Positions 10,441-20,562 of a stretch of 64,000 bases of DNA are shown one piece after another. Source of the stretch: Lineus longissimus (Eukaryota; Nemertea; Pilidiophora; Heteronemertea; Lineidae); contig NC_088321.1 in the NCBI RefSeq assembly GCF_910592395.1, forward strand, positions 12,958,001 through 13,022,000, written 5' to 3'. The first letter of the stretch is position 1, and each line of letters opens with the position of its first letter. A program made the position numbers and the translations under genes. The notes beneath the pieces were generated by a model. That model was given only the letters and a program-made list of their open reading frames with translations, did no database searches and had not been told where the DNA came from.

Positions 10441-10617
10441 GGGGAGGAATATACGGCTGATTCTGATATTCGAGGATGCGCAGCCAATTTTGACCCTGAT
10501 CGATCTGATGCAATTTCACAGAATCTTTCCTACATGGCAAATATTGATAACATCGACCCCCACGAAATAGCTTTCATGGGGGTCGATAAGCTTAAACCGG
10601 CAAGGGCAAATGAATAA
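10369..10617 (+). other. conserved plus-strand open frame of unit, uncertain gene
   Basis: An 82-codon frame without an ATG start is kept nearly unchanged in U1, U2 (15412-15660) and U7 (36128-36376). In U6 (31405-31770) it runs 121 codons because a 32-base loss removes the stop. Part of it (VSSVRG onward) lies downstream of the GTAAGT donor, so it may be intron rather than coding. Its end comes from an embedded dispersed palindromic repeat. I do not recognise a product. Confidence 0.25.
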
Positions 10618-13488
10618 AACGATGAAGGACGTACATGCGCTTAAAAACGCCACTGTCTTTGATCAGGTGATCAACAGTGTGGACCAACCAACCTCGACAA
10701 TAACCTCGTCCACAGGCTGTAATATTTCGATAATATCTAGTCCGCTTAGAGTGAAAGAAATTGGGTGAAAATCTACACAGCTGCACCGCAAGACCAGCGG
10801 TCCTTGCAACTGGGTACGATGCATGATATAAAGGGCTATGAATCCTGCTACATCGCGTTATAACTGCTGAGAACGATTGCAGGAATCTGTTAGTAGGCTT
10901 TGGCAAATCAACAGGTCGATCCGGTGTAGTTCGAAATGAAAAGAGGACGTCAAGTTCAAAAAGCCAGAACCTGTTGGAAATCACGGGAATTACTAAGCTT
11001 GTTTTTTGCTTCCATCAGACATAAGCCGCAACTGCACCGAATCCTTGTCACTCTCTGACGGCTGAAATGGCCTTCAAGAGCGTTAAAGATACACAATAGT
11101 ATTGTTTATCCTTGCTAACTAATCTAACCATTAATAATGATGTGTTTTCTATCCCAAAACCGACACTTCTAAGACCAGGATCTCCTCGAATACACAAGGG
11201 AGTTGTAATGACGATTTATCGCAGTACACGCCTACAATGAATTTTACTATAAAACAGTATTGCTGTATGTATCGCTGTGCAATAGCTCTCAATACACGAG
11301 CTGGAAATAACTTTGGATGTTTATCCTCTGTACATGAGAGCATTAGCAATACTTCGTAACAGGTCCTGCGTACCAGGTTCACTGAGATTCGAACTTAGGT
11401 CTGCTGGTGGTGGTGAAATCTGGCGTTTTCAAAAGCCAACTCTGACTTGGCGGGCTACTGCATGGTCTGCAAGTGCCTATAGCATCCCTTGAGACTTCTG
11501 TTTTTGATCAAATACCAGCATTTAGGTAAATCTATGGCAGTTTTGAATTGGGCATGCCATAACGAATGCTTGAGTAACGTAGCCTATATTATAGTTCTCA
11601 GCGATTACTGGTGTCATAATGAGGCGCTATGCAAGGTGATATCAAAACAATATATCGGGTTGATCGATAAAGTGTATTGATCAGCCTGCAACAAACAGAT
11701 GGTCTGTTGCGTTATTTTTTTCGAGTGTTCCATCAATGGCTATCGCTCATGTTATCAACAATCGATTCCTTTGATTAGAGCACTACCTGTGATTTCCTGT
11801 ACGTATGTACTCATGACCTGTACAATATGCATCTAAATTATGAAAAAAAGATCGCTTCAGTCATTTCAAAAAACTTAAAACCTCTAAAGCCTTTTGGTCA
11901 ACCCAACCGCGTAGAGGCTCTCTTGTTCCTGGACCATCCGAACGGCGTACCCCTAAGAAACGTTGAATGTGAACATTTCCAACCATGCTTATAATAACTT
12001 GCCGCTGTGGAGACTGATAAGCATGTACAACTATTATAAATGCCTAGTGTCACAGATTCGATGTTGCGCCCAGATTGACGCTGCGACCAGTGATGACACA
12101 AACGACGGGTTTCTGCACTTCACGTTTAATATAGGAACTAAAAGAGAATAAACAGGAAACACACTAAGTAACTGGTAACTCGCCCGGGTCAAAATACTTT
12201 ACAAACTTGGAACAATTCATTGGAAAAAGTCTACCAGTAAGTTAAGAGTCTGCACCACAGTTTCGGCTACAACTTGAAATCATAAAGCAAGGAGGACTCT
12301 TTCCAAACGAAGTGAATACCACTTTCAAGGGTTAGCATATTTGTATGAGTACTGCTCCCGCTTAAATTTGCGGGTTATGGTCCTTCCTTTACTTTTTACG
12401 CATATCAGAGTCGAGACCTAGAGATCTAGGGACTTGAATGTCTTTATGAAATAAACTGGCTCTTTTATATTTGATTCTGAAACAATGTACTTTCCTGTTT
12501 GTATCTGGTTGAGATTTAACTTAACCAATCGACAATGGTGTTGTGTTTGTTTCTTCAGCCACATAAAGGACCTGCATGGTTTGGTGATGATGCAGTAAAC
12601 AGCACATGCTGAAGCGCTGGGGGTGTACTTCCTTGTAAAGACGGATGATATTGGTATTGAAAGCTTTCCTCTAATGAATATTCGTCCTGGAAACAAACAT
12701 TTACAGGGCAGGTTGACCACAGGCACTACAATTTTAGGCTATAGAACTGAGAACATGCTCCATGGCTTTAAATGGACATTCAGTTCATTTTGAAAGAGTT
12801 CTAATTGCTTGAGAATTGCAAATTCTAGCTCAAGTTGGGGTGCCAGTGGTGAACCTTAGACCCAGAGTACTTCAAGACGACGTCACGAACTCGTCCGCCA
12901 CAGGAGTGACCTGACCTGTTCATTGTGTTCAACCTCGACATCCGGGGTCTTCTTGATTAGCATTCAAAATGGCTGCACCACTAGACCTTGGATACTCGTG
13001 TACGTCATATCACTCGTCACCGCCAGAATCTGGGGATGACGTAGAAATTGTGACCTATGACCCGTCTATTTGGGCACTACGTGTCAGCACTGTTTCAACA
13101 TGACCAAAAACCGTTTGTAGCCGATCAAATAATTGTAAAATTGAACAATTATCTCAGGATGTATACAGATAAAGAAGCCTTATACTTAAATATATAAAAC
13201 AAATTATCAAAAGGGTTTTTAAAATAACCTTTTCACAGTGTGAGAGATGTGGCCGACCTAGAAGGCTACATCAACGAACTACTTACAGGCTTACGCCAAT
13301 AATTCAAAATTTAAAATTTGTCATCGATTTTGAATTTTTCACTTGCATTAATATAAGCATATAAAATATATATAAATACTTCAAATACCCAAGTTTGTCT
13401 ACACAACGTCATTGTTGAAATTTATATCACGTACGAAAAATTCAAATTCAATTTCAAATTTCAAATATTTAACGGACGGCGTAGGCCT

Positions 13489-14373
13489 TTAAATGAATGC
13501 AGACACGGCCCTGCAAAAATGCACGCATGTATGTAGGTTTATGTCAATTGACCGACCTGAACTCCATTCTCGATAGGATGATATTTCAGATCCAGTTAAT
13601 TTCGTGTTTGAAATCAGAAGCCTTGCCACATAATGTGTCCCGACAACATTGCACAATCTCTGCCAGTGTCCAAAGTAGATTTTATAGTAGCCGTCCGCTG
13701 AGGTAACATATTCCATCGGCAGATTGCTTATCTTTCTAGTCACTGTGTCCACACTGAAAATTAAGGACCTTCCCATATTACCCAGATGCATCACAAGGCG
13801 AAACCATTTATTAACAGGACATTGCGATTTTAAATCGTTTACAACAGTTACTTCTTTGTGACTATTCCTGTCAAGTGCTTCACGTCCACTGAATAATAGT
13901 AGGCTACAAGTATGTCTCTCATCCTGCTTTACTATTTCCATGCATACACCGAACAAAACAAAACCGCCATGACCCCTCCTAAAATCCGCAATAGCGTAGA
14001 CCTGTCTGGCACCAGTGGACAGAAAATAAATATCGCACGCGACTGTAAATATTGAATGATAATAATATTGTGAATTAAAAGAGAACTCTAAAACACTTGG
14101 TCCAGCTGGTGAATGATGGTTTAGACAAGATAATTCCTTTGCAGTATGTTCTATTTGATCAGGGCCAACCACCAGTTGCGCTGGTCCGAAATTTTCTATC
14201 AAATTATGTTCACTTCCAACAATGTTATTGTTGATATTGAACTTGTCTAAGGGCCAGTACCAAAGGATTGTGTTTACGCATTTGATCCCGAGATACAGTA
14301 AAAACAAAGTTCTTACCATCATCATGGTGGTACACAAACTCCTGAGTTCTTCCTCACTCGATGCAAAGTTTTG
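13489..14373 (-). CDS. LamG/ConA-like protein, copy in U2 (first exon damaged)
   Basis: The main exon is open from the acceptor position 14373 to the stop at 13489, with the leader ATG at 14325-14323 (MMMVRTLFLLYLG). The C-terminus is the short type (VHFCRAVSAFI), encoded at the edge of the AT-rich block. The presumptive first exon at ~14632-14697 is broken twice. A TAA follows the second codon, and the donor that reads GTAAGA in other copies reads ATAAGA here. If the gene is expressed it must start at the leader ATG. The variable loop reads DRNSHKEVTVVNDL, differing from other copies by whole-codon changes. Confidence 0.65.
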   Translation of the reverse strand, partial: QNFASSEEELRSLCTTMMMVRTLFLLYLGIKCVNTILWYWPLDKFNINNNIVGSEHNLIENFGPAQLVVGPDQIEHTAKELSCLNHHSPAGPSVLEFSFNSQYYYHSIFTVACDIYFLSTGARQVYAIADFRRGHGGFVLFGVCMEIVKQDERHTCSLLLFSGREALDRNSHKEVTVVNDLKSQCPVNKWFRLVMHLGNMGRSLIFSVDTVTRKISNLPMEYVTSADGYYKIYFGHWQRLCNVVGTHYVARLLISNTKLTGSEISSYREWSSGRSIDINLHTCVHFCRAVSAFI

Positions 14374-15846
14374 CTATTCAAATATGATGAAATACGCGAT
14401 AGTGTACATGTGGGGAGGAGGTGTATGTCATTCTGACTTACCGGCGGTGAACGTCAATCCTAAATGAAAGTGTCCTCCTTTCCCCGCCGCTCCAATGGGC
14501 CGAGATATCCGGCGAATGAGCCATGTATCTGACTTCCTAAGGCAGCTTTGTGGAATTTGGCGAAAAAGCCGGAATAGCATATAATACTCCTTAGAAGTAA
14601 ACTTATTTTCGTTATTTTCGAGTCTTATCTCGCAATCGAAAGCGGTCGAAACTGCCAGGTCGTCCAACATATCACCTGATGAAAATTAGTTCATCCTCTA
14701 TTGGGTTTGTGTAAAAACTAAACTATAATGAGCAAACACACAACCGGCGCTGCGAAAACACGCGGCGTTGCTTTGGGGAAGTGTAAGATTGCTTCCAAAA
14801 TATGACCCAGATAAAAATTTAGGCGCTGTTAGCTGCCTGAGTACTGAATGGGATAATCGAGTAAAGACGTCTTAAGTAGGTCCTCAGCTCCAAGCAGCGC
14901 GTCACCACGCATCGATCCGCACAAAAAAGGATCTCTGCATGAAGGCTTCACTCGGGTCCAGTCGGGATTATAATCGGAAAACTACGATAATTCATTCGGT
15001 TTTCGAGTTTTTCCGTTTCCGGCGTGTTATGCTCGGAACTGCTACTGTAGAATGGAAGGTGTCTGGTATGGGTAGCCGACATCCTGAATTTAGAGGCAAC
15101 ACTCAGCACTTGTGACCGAGCTTATGCCCTGAATAAACCAACATGCTTCACACAGCATACACGCCATTCGATGATAAATGTGTACCATTTATTTTCTCGA
15201 AATCGCATTTCAAATAATAAAAAACTGCTTTCTGGTTACTCAATAAGTTATATGAAGAATTAAACGCTACAAAAAGACAGCGTCTTACAAGATCGTGTAA
15301 TTACAAGAAATTCCGCGTTTTTTGCATTCAAAATTTCAGCCAATGAGAGCGTGTTTAGATGCGGTGATTGTTATGGCAATCGTGCTAGGAAAGATGTTAT
15401 AGCCATTTTGATTGGGCGAAGTGGATTTGTCCGCCTCATCTCGCAAATTACAATCGGCTTACCTCAGGGTAAGTAGTGTCCGAGGGGAGGAATATACGGC
15501 TGATTCTGATATTCGAGGATGCGCAGCCAATTTTGACCCTGATCGATCTGATGCAATTTCACAGAATCTTTCCTACATGGCAAATATTGATAACATCGAC
15601 CCCCACGAAATAGCTTTCATGGGGGTCGATAAGCTTAAATCGGCAAGGGCAAATGAATAAAACGATGAAGGACGTACATGCGCTTAAAAACGCCACTGTC
15701 TTTGATCAGGTGATCAACAGTGTGGACCAACCAACCTCGACAATAACCTCGTCCACAGGCTGCAATATTTCGATAATATCCAGAAGTATTAAGGTAGCAG
15801 GAAGGGTTGGGCGTTTGTGGTTTCTGAGTCTGAGGGGGTTGGTGTC

Positions 15847-15908
15847 TGTTGACTGTGCTTTAAGAGAGACTAGGCATGGCGCCAGTCTCTCTTAAAGCAC
15901 AGTCAACA
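15847..15908. repeat. 25-bp perfect inverted repeat with 12-bp GC-rich loop
   Basis: Arms 15847-15871 and 15884-15908 are exact reverse complements, separated by AGGCATGGCGCC. The right arm and the loop recur at ~16226-16268 followed by the same downstream bases, so the hairpin arose by an inverted duplication near a repeat copy. Confidence 0.9.
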
Positions 15909-16146
15909 GGCATTTGGTCTCAGTATTTGGGTTTTGATTGCCATGACTGTACCCCTGTAAAAGTCAGAGGAGGAGAAGTTTGGAATGATGAAAGCATTGA
16001 AGAAGAAGAAATGTTATTATTGAGGAAAGCAAAATTTATTATGAGACTAGAAGGCAGTGTCCTGACTTGATTATTTTGAAAATGGCGGTCTGAACACATT
16101 AAAAGGTGGAACATGGCATTTAATCGACTTTGAAGTGTTCCGCAGT

Positions 16147-17424
16147 TAAAGGGAGACTATAGGCAGCAGCTAGGTAGGCAAGATAAAGTCATACAAATTT
16201 GCCAATAGGGGTCAGTCATATCTCTAGGCATGGCGCCAGTCTCTCTTAAAGCACAGTCAACAGGCATTTGGTCTTAGTATTTGGGTAAGTACAGAATCAA
16301 GGCAGCTCAGAGAGCAATGATTGAACGATGCTGTGGACAAGTCCAAGGATACTGCATCAGTCACGACCAACTTCTCATCAGAAAGCGTCACCACCAGCAT
16401 ATTCAATGTTCAGTTCCAACCTGTACCAGTCCAATGCACGCCTGTCATGGTCAGCAGTGGTCAGCTTAGCGCGATATGGGACATTCTTCCGAAACTCAAG
16501 CGAGGGAAGTCTGCTCATTAGCCTATCTCGCGCACTGCTCCTTCTTGTCAAACATCGTAGTGAAATCGTGGTACAGTGGGGCGTCCTCGAGGATTGCAGC
16601 TGGTCGGACAGACGTGAGGTGGAATGTGGGCGGCTGCACTTCTTCGTTGATGTGCGATGGCAGATAGCACAGTTGTTGCGTTGCATGACAGCTGAAAGTG
16701 AATGTGATATCATAGAACTGAGGCGTTTGCAATGAGACTATAGGTGAAGTAGAAGCAAGGAGTGAAATGGGCCATCTTCCAGTGACTAATATACAGAGTA
16801 AGGGCACTGGGTGTTGTTAGATTCAGCATTGAATGTATTCCTCGTACAATTGTGAATAGTGTGGACATACAGTGAGAGGTGAGAGACCCCTATTGACTAC
16901 TTCTTGTAACTTTATCTTGGATATTTTATTAGTATTGAACTTCTAGCCATGGAATATGAAGAAATTGAAGTTGTAGGCATGGAATATGAAAAATTATTCA
17001 ACGGTGAAAGACATTATTCCATGAGGCTTTGCCGTGATCGCAAAGGACGCGACGCGATTGGTTCACATGCTAATGACGTATGATAATGATAATTACCTCT
17101 ATAATGCTACTTGGATAGCGACTGTGTCGTTGATTGCAACAATGGTCTATGTCAATGTGTGCCTGTAATGTCAATGAAGTATGATGAGGTGATGACGATA
17201 GTGCAATTATTAAATATTGGCAAGAGATCATACTACAACATAGGTCTTGTTTTTGACAGATGACTGTGCGACATTCCCATTGGGTCTTGTTAGAGTCAGC
17301 GCTGCATGTATTCCTTGTACAAACTTGAATAGTTGTGACGGACTTTGAGGGGTGAGAGACCCCTATCGGCTACTTCGGCTAACTTTATCTTGCCTACCTA
17401 GCTGCTAGCAATAGTGCCCCTTTA
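16147..17424. mobile_element. non-autonomous TIR DNA element nested in the insertion
   Basis: The left end reads TAAAGGGAGACTATAGG then GCAGCTAGGTAGGCAAGATA. The right end (17380-17424), read on the other strand, gives the same AGCTAGGTAGGCAAGATAAAG after a similar AAAGGGGCACTAT start. That makes terminal inverted repeats of about 40 bp. No transposase frame is seen. Minus-strand short frames around 16378-16807 contain a segment (RLMSRLPSLEF) that recurs at ~18440-18500. I do not recognise it. Confidence 0.55.
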
Positions 17425-18532
17425 TCAAGACTGAAACCCACTGTGCGGGGCTAAGAAATTACCTTTATAATCCTAGTTGGATAACCACTGTGTAGATGAT
17501 TTGAAGAGTGCTCTGTGGATGTGTGCCTGTAATGTCAATGAAAGTATGATGAGGTGATGACGATAGTGGAATGACGAAATATTGGAAAGAGATCTAGTAT
17601 TCCTAGAAGAACATATGTCCTGTTTTGACTAGGTGGCGCATTTTAGAATCAGCAGTGAGCACTGTGTGTAACATGGTGGAGGCAGCGGAGATAATAACTG
17701 TGTCGAAAGTATTGTTATAGGGCCTTCCCTAGGCCCATGGGGTTAAATTTACAATCCACGATTGAAAAGACGTAGTTTGATCGCATTCAACTATAAATCC
17801 ATTGAACAGTTGTGTTCCTTTAGTCAACCGATGACCTTTTGTTGGGCCATGATCGGGGATTGTAAACTGTAAATGTATTATGGACTGGGAGACGGGGGAA
17901 ACACAAGTGAAATAGACCAAAACAAGTGATTTTGGGGCTTTGGTTTAGACGCATGCCCCACATGCGCCATGCGGGATTATACGGTTCATGTGAACTTGTT
18001 GACATCTACATGATCTAGTGCTGTTATTGGTCATGGTACATGGTAGGCCTAATCATCATGGCTATATGTTTCAGGAAAAGCTCGGAGTAAAATGAACTGC
18101 CGATGAATAATGATGTTGTTCATGTTTACCATGTTTACTAGTACATAGCCATAGGGTATGCACTGGCCAGTGCACTTTCTGCACGTCGTCATGGTCATGT
18201 ACGTGATACCTTGCATATTTTGTTTTTTGAATGCGCATGCTTTTTGGGCAAAATCACTTGTATCAACACTAATGAATAATGTCTTCTTATCCCTATGACT
18301 CCATACACAGTGAGGGCATTGTCCCATTCCCATCATGGTAACTTATTGTACCGTATTAGGGTGGAAGTTGGGGAGCAGATACCTACCGTTGCACGCCTGT
18401 CATAATCAGCAGTGATGAGCTTAGCGCGATATGGAACATTCTTCAGAAACTCAAGCGAGGGAAGTCTGCTCATTAGCATATCTCGCGCACTGCTCCTTCT
18501 TGTCAAACATCGTAGTGAAATCGTAATGGAAA

Positions 18533-18557
18533 ACGTCTGGCTTTGCGCCAGACGTTG
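18533..18557. repeat. perfect 10-bp hairpin in U2 insertion
   Basis: AACGTCTGGC and GCCAGACGTT flank the loop TTTGC. It lies just after the second copy of the ~130-bp direct repeat and may mark an element end. Confidence 0.6.
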
Positions 18558-20562
18558 AGACTAATAAGTGAAGAACTAATAGGTAAAGAACTTCTACTTG
18601 CGCGAGACTGCTCTGATAAAATTATCATTGCAGAGACTACGGTGACGTACACATATATTTTTTACAATCAAAAATGCCCTCAAAAGACGACATGGAATGA
18701 TTTTTTTATTGATATTTCCTACTATATACCTTCCAATTATCACTTTATACAAATAGATCGGCGTTAGGTCGCATGCTTTTCTTTCCTGGTGACACTATAA
18801 AGCAAAATAGTTGCAACCCCGTAAATGCGCTATAAGTCCAATAATAAGTGACGGTGACCCGTTATAAATGTTTCGCCAGCTTCGCTTTTTTGCCGCTACG
18901 CGGCGCGTTGGGCCCTTGCGTCTAGTCCGCTTAGAGTGAAAGAAATTGGGTGAAAATCTACACAGCTGCACCGCAAGACCAGCGGTCCTTGCAATTGGGT
19001 ACGATGCATGATATAAAGGGCTATGAATCCTGCTATATCGCGTTATAACTGCTGAGAACGATTGCAGGAATCTGTTAGTAGGCTTTGGCAAATCAACAGG
19101 TCGATCCGGTGTAGTTCGAAATGAAAAGAGGACGTCAAGTTCGTAAAGCCAGAACCTGTTGGAAATCACGGGAATTACTAAGCTTGTTTTTTGCTTCCAT
19201 CAGACATAAGCCGCAACTGCACCGAATCCTTGTCACTCTCTGACGGCTGATATGGCCTTCAAGAGCGTTAAAGATACACAATAGTATTGTTTATCCATGC
19301 TAACTAATCTAACCATTAATAATGATGTGTTTTCTATCCCAAAACCGACACTTCTAAGACCAGGATCTCCTCGAATACACAAGGGAGTTGTAATGCCGAT
19401 TTATCGCAGTACACGCCTACAATGAATTTTACTAAACAGCATTGCTGTATGTATCGCTGTGCAATAGCTCTCAATACACGAGCTGGAAATAACTTTGGAT
19501 GTTTATCCTCTGTACATGAGAGCATTAGCAATACTTCGTAACAGGTCCTGCGTACCAGGTTCACTGAGATTCGAATTAGGTCTGCTGGTGGTGGTGAAAT
19601 CTGGCGTTTTCAAAAGCCAACTCTGACTTGGTGGGCTACTGCATGGTCTGCAAGTGCCTATAGCATCCCTTGAGACTTCTGTTTTTGATCAAATACCAGC
19701 ATTTAGGTAAATCTATAGCAGTTTTGAATTGGGCATGCCATAACGAATGCTTGAGTAACGTAGCCTATATTATAGTTCTCAGCGATTACTGGTGTCATAA
19801 TGAGGCGCTATGCAAGGTGATATCAAAACAATATATCGGGTTGATCGATAAAGTGTATTGATCAGCCTGCAACAAACAGATGGTCTGTTGCGTTATTTTT
19901 TTCGAGTGTTCCATCAATGGCTATCGCTCATGTTATCATCAATCGATTCCTTTGATTAGAGCACTACCTGTGATTTTCTGTACGTATGTACTCATGACCT
20001 GTACAATATGCATCTAAATTATGAAAAATGATCGCTTCAGTCATTTCCTAAAACTTAAAACCTCTAAAGCCTTTTGGTCAACCCAAGCCCGTAGAGGCTC
20101 TCTTGTTCCTGGACCATTCGAACGGCGTATCCCTAAGAAACGTTGAATGTGAACATTTCCAACCATGCTTATAATAACTTGCCGCTGTGGAGACTGATAA
20201 ACATGTACAACTATTATTAATGCCTAGTGTCACAGATTCGATATTGCGCCGAGATTGACGCTGCGACCAGTGATGACACAAACGACGGGTATCTGCACTT
20301 CACGTTTAATATAGGAACTAAAATAGAATAAACAGGAAACATACTAAGTAACTGGTAACTCGCCCGGGTCAAAATACTTTACAAACTTGGAACAATTCAT
20401 TGGAAAAAGGCCTACCAGTAAGTTAAGAGTCTGCACCACAGTTTTGGCTACAACTTGAAATCATGAAGCAAAGAGGACTCTTTCCAAACGAAGTGAATAC
20501 CACTTTCAAGGGTTAGCATATTTGTATGAGTACTGCTCCCGCTTAAATTTGCGGATTTAGGT

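Larger units (their letters stand above)
7870..12381. repeat. Array unit U1 (4.5 kb)
   Basis: First complete unit of the tandem array. It begins at CCTTCC directly after the BEL LTR and ends where the same sequence restarts at 12382. Contents in order: a ~0.5 kb segment with conserved short frames on both strands, the minus-strand LamG-like gene, a linker with a CCAAT-containing promoter-like block (~10300), an embedded copy of a dispersed palindromic repeat (~10540-10615), then ~1.7 kb with short conserved frames. It lacks the ~0.5 kb AT-rich block found in U2, U6 and U7 downstream of the gene. Confidence 0.93.
15781..18924. mobile_element. 3.1 kb nested insertion in U2
   Basis: The insertion is defined by comparison: other units run directly from ATAATATC to TAGTCCGC, and here 3.1 kb separates them. 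The insert is itself composite. It has a 25-bp perfect inverted repeat at 15847-15908, a second copy of that arm at ~16226-16285, and two diverged tandem copies of a ~380-460 bp segment (~16808-17265 and ~17281-17640). A ~130-bp stretch is repeated at ~16434-16575 and ~18392-18527. It also holds a TIR-bounded element at 16147-17424 and a short perfect hairpin near 18533-18557. I see no transposase, so it looks non-autonomous or decayed. Confidence 0.75.
12382..20562. repeat. Array unit U2 (8.2 kb, with 3.1 kb insertion)
   Basis: Same order as U1, with two additions. One is the ~0.5 kb AT-rich block (~12990-13490) downstream of the LamG-like gene. The other is an insertion at ~15781-18924 between the plus-strand conserved frame and the ATCTAGTCCGC sequence that directly follows in U1, U6 and U7. 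The remainder of the unit resumes at 18925 and ends at 20562. Confidence 0.92.

Noticed and set aside
10592-10984. 130-codon minus-strand frame in units U1 and U7 (also U2 and U6)
   Set aside because: It starts at a non-ATG codon, crosses the embedded palindromic repeat, changes length between units and has no recognisable motif.
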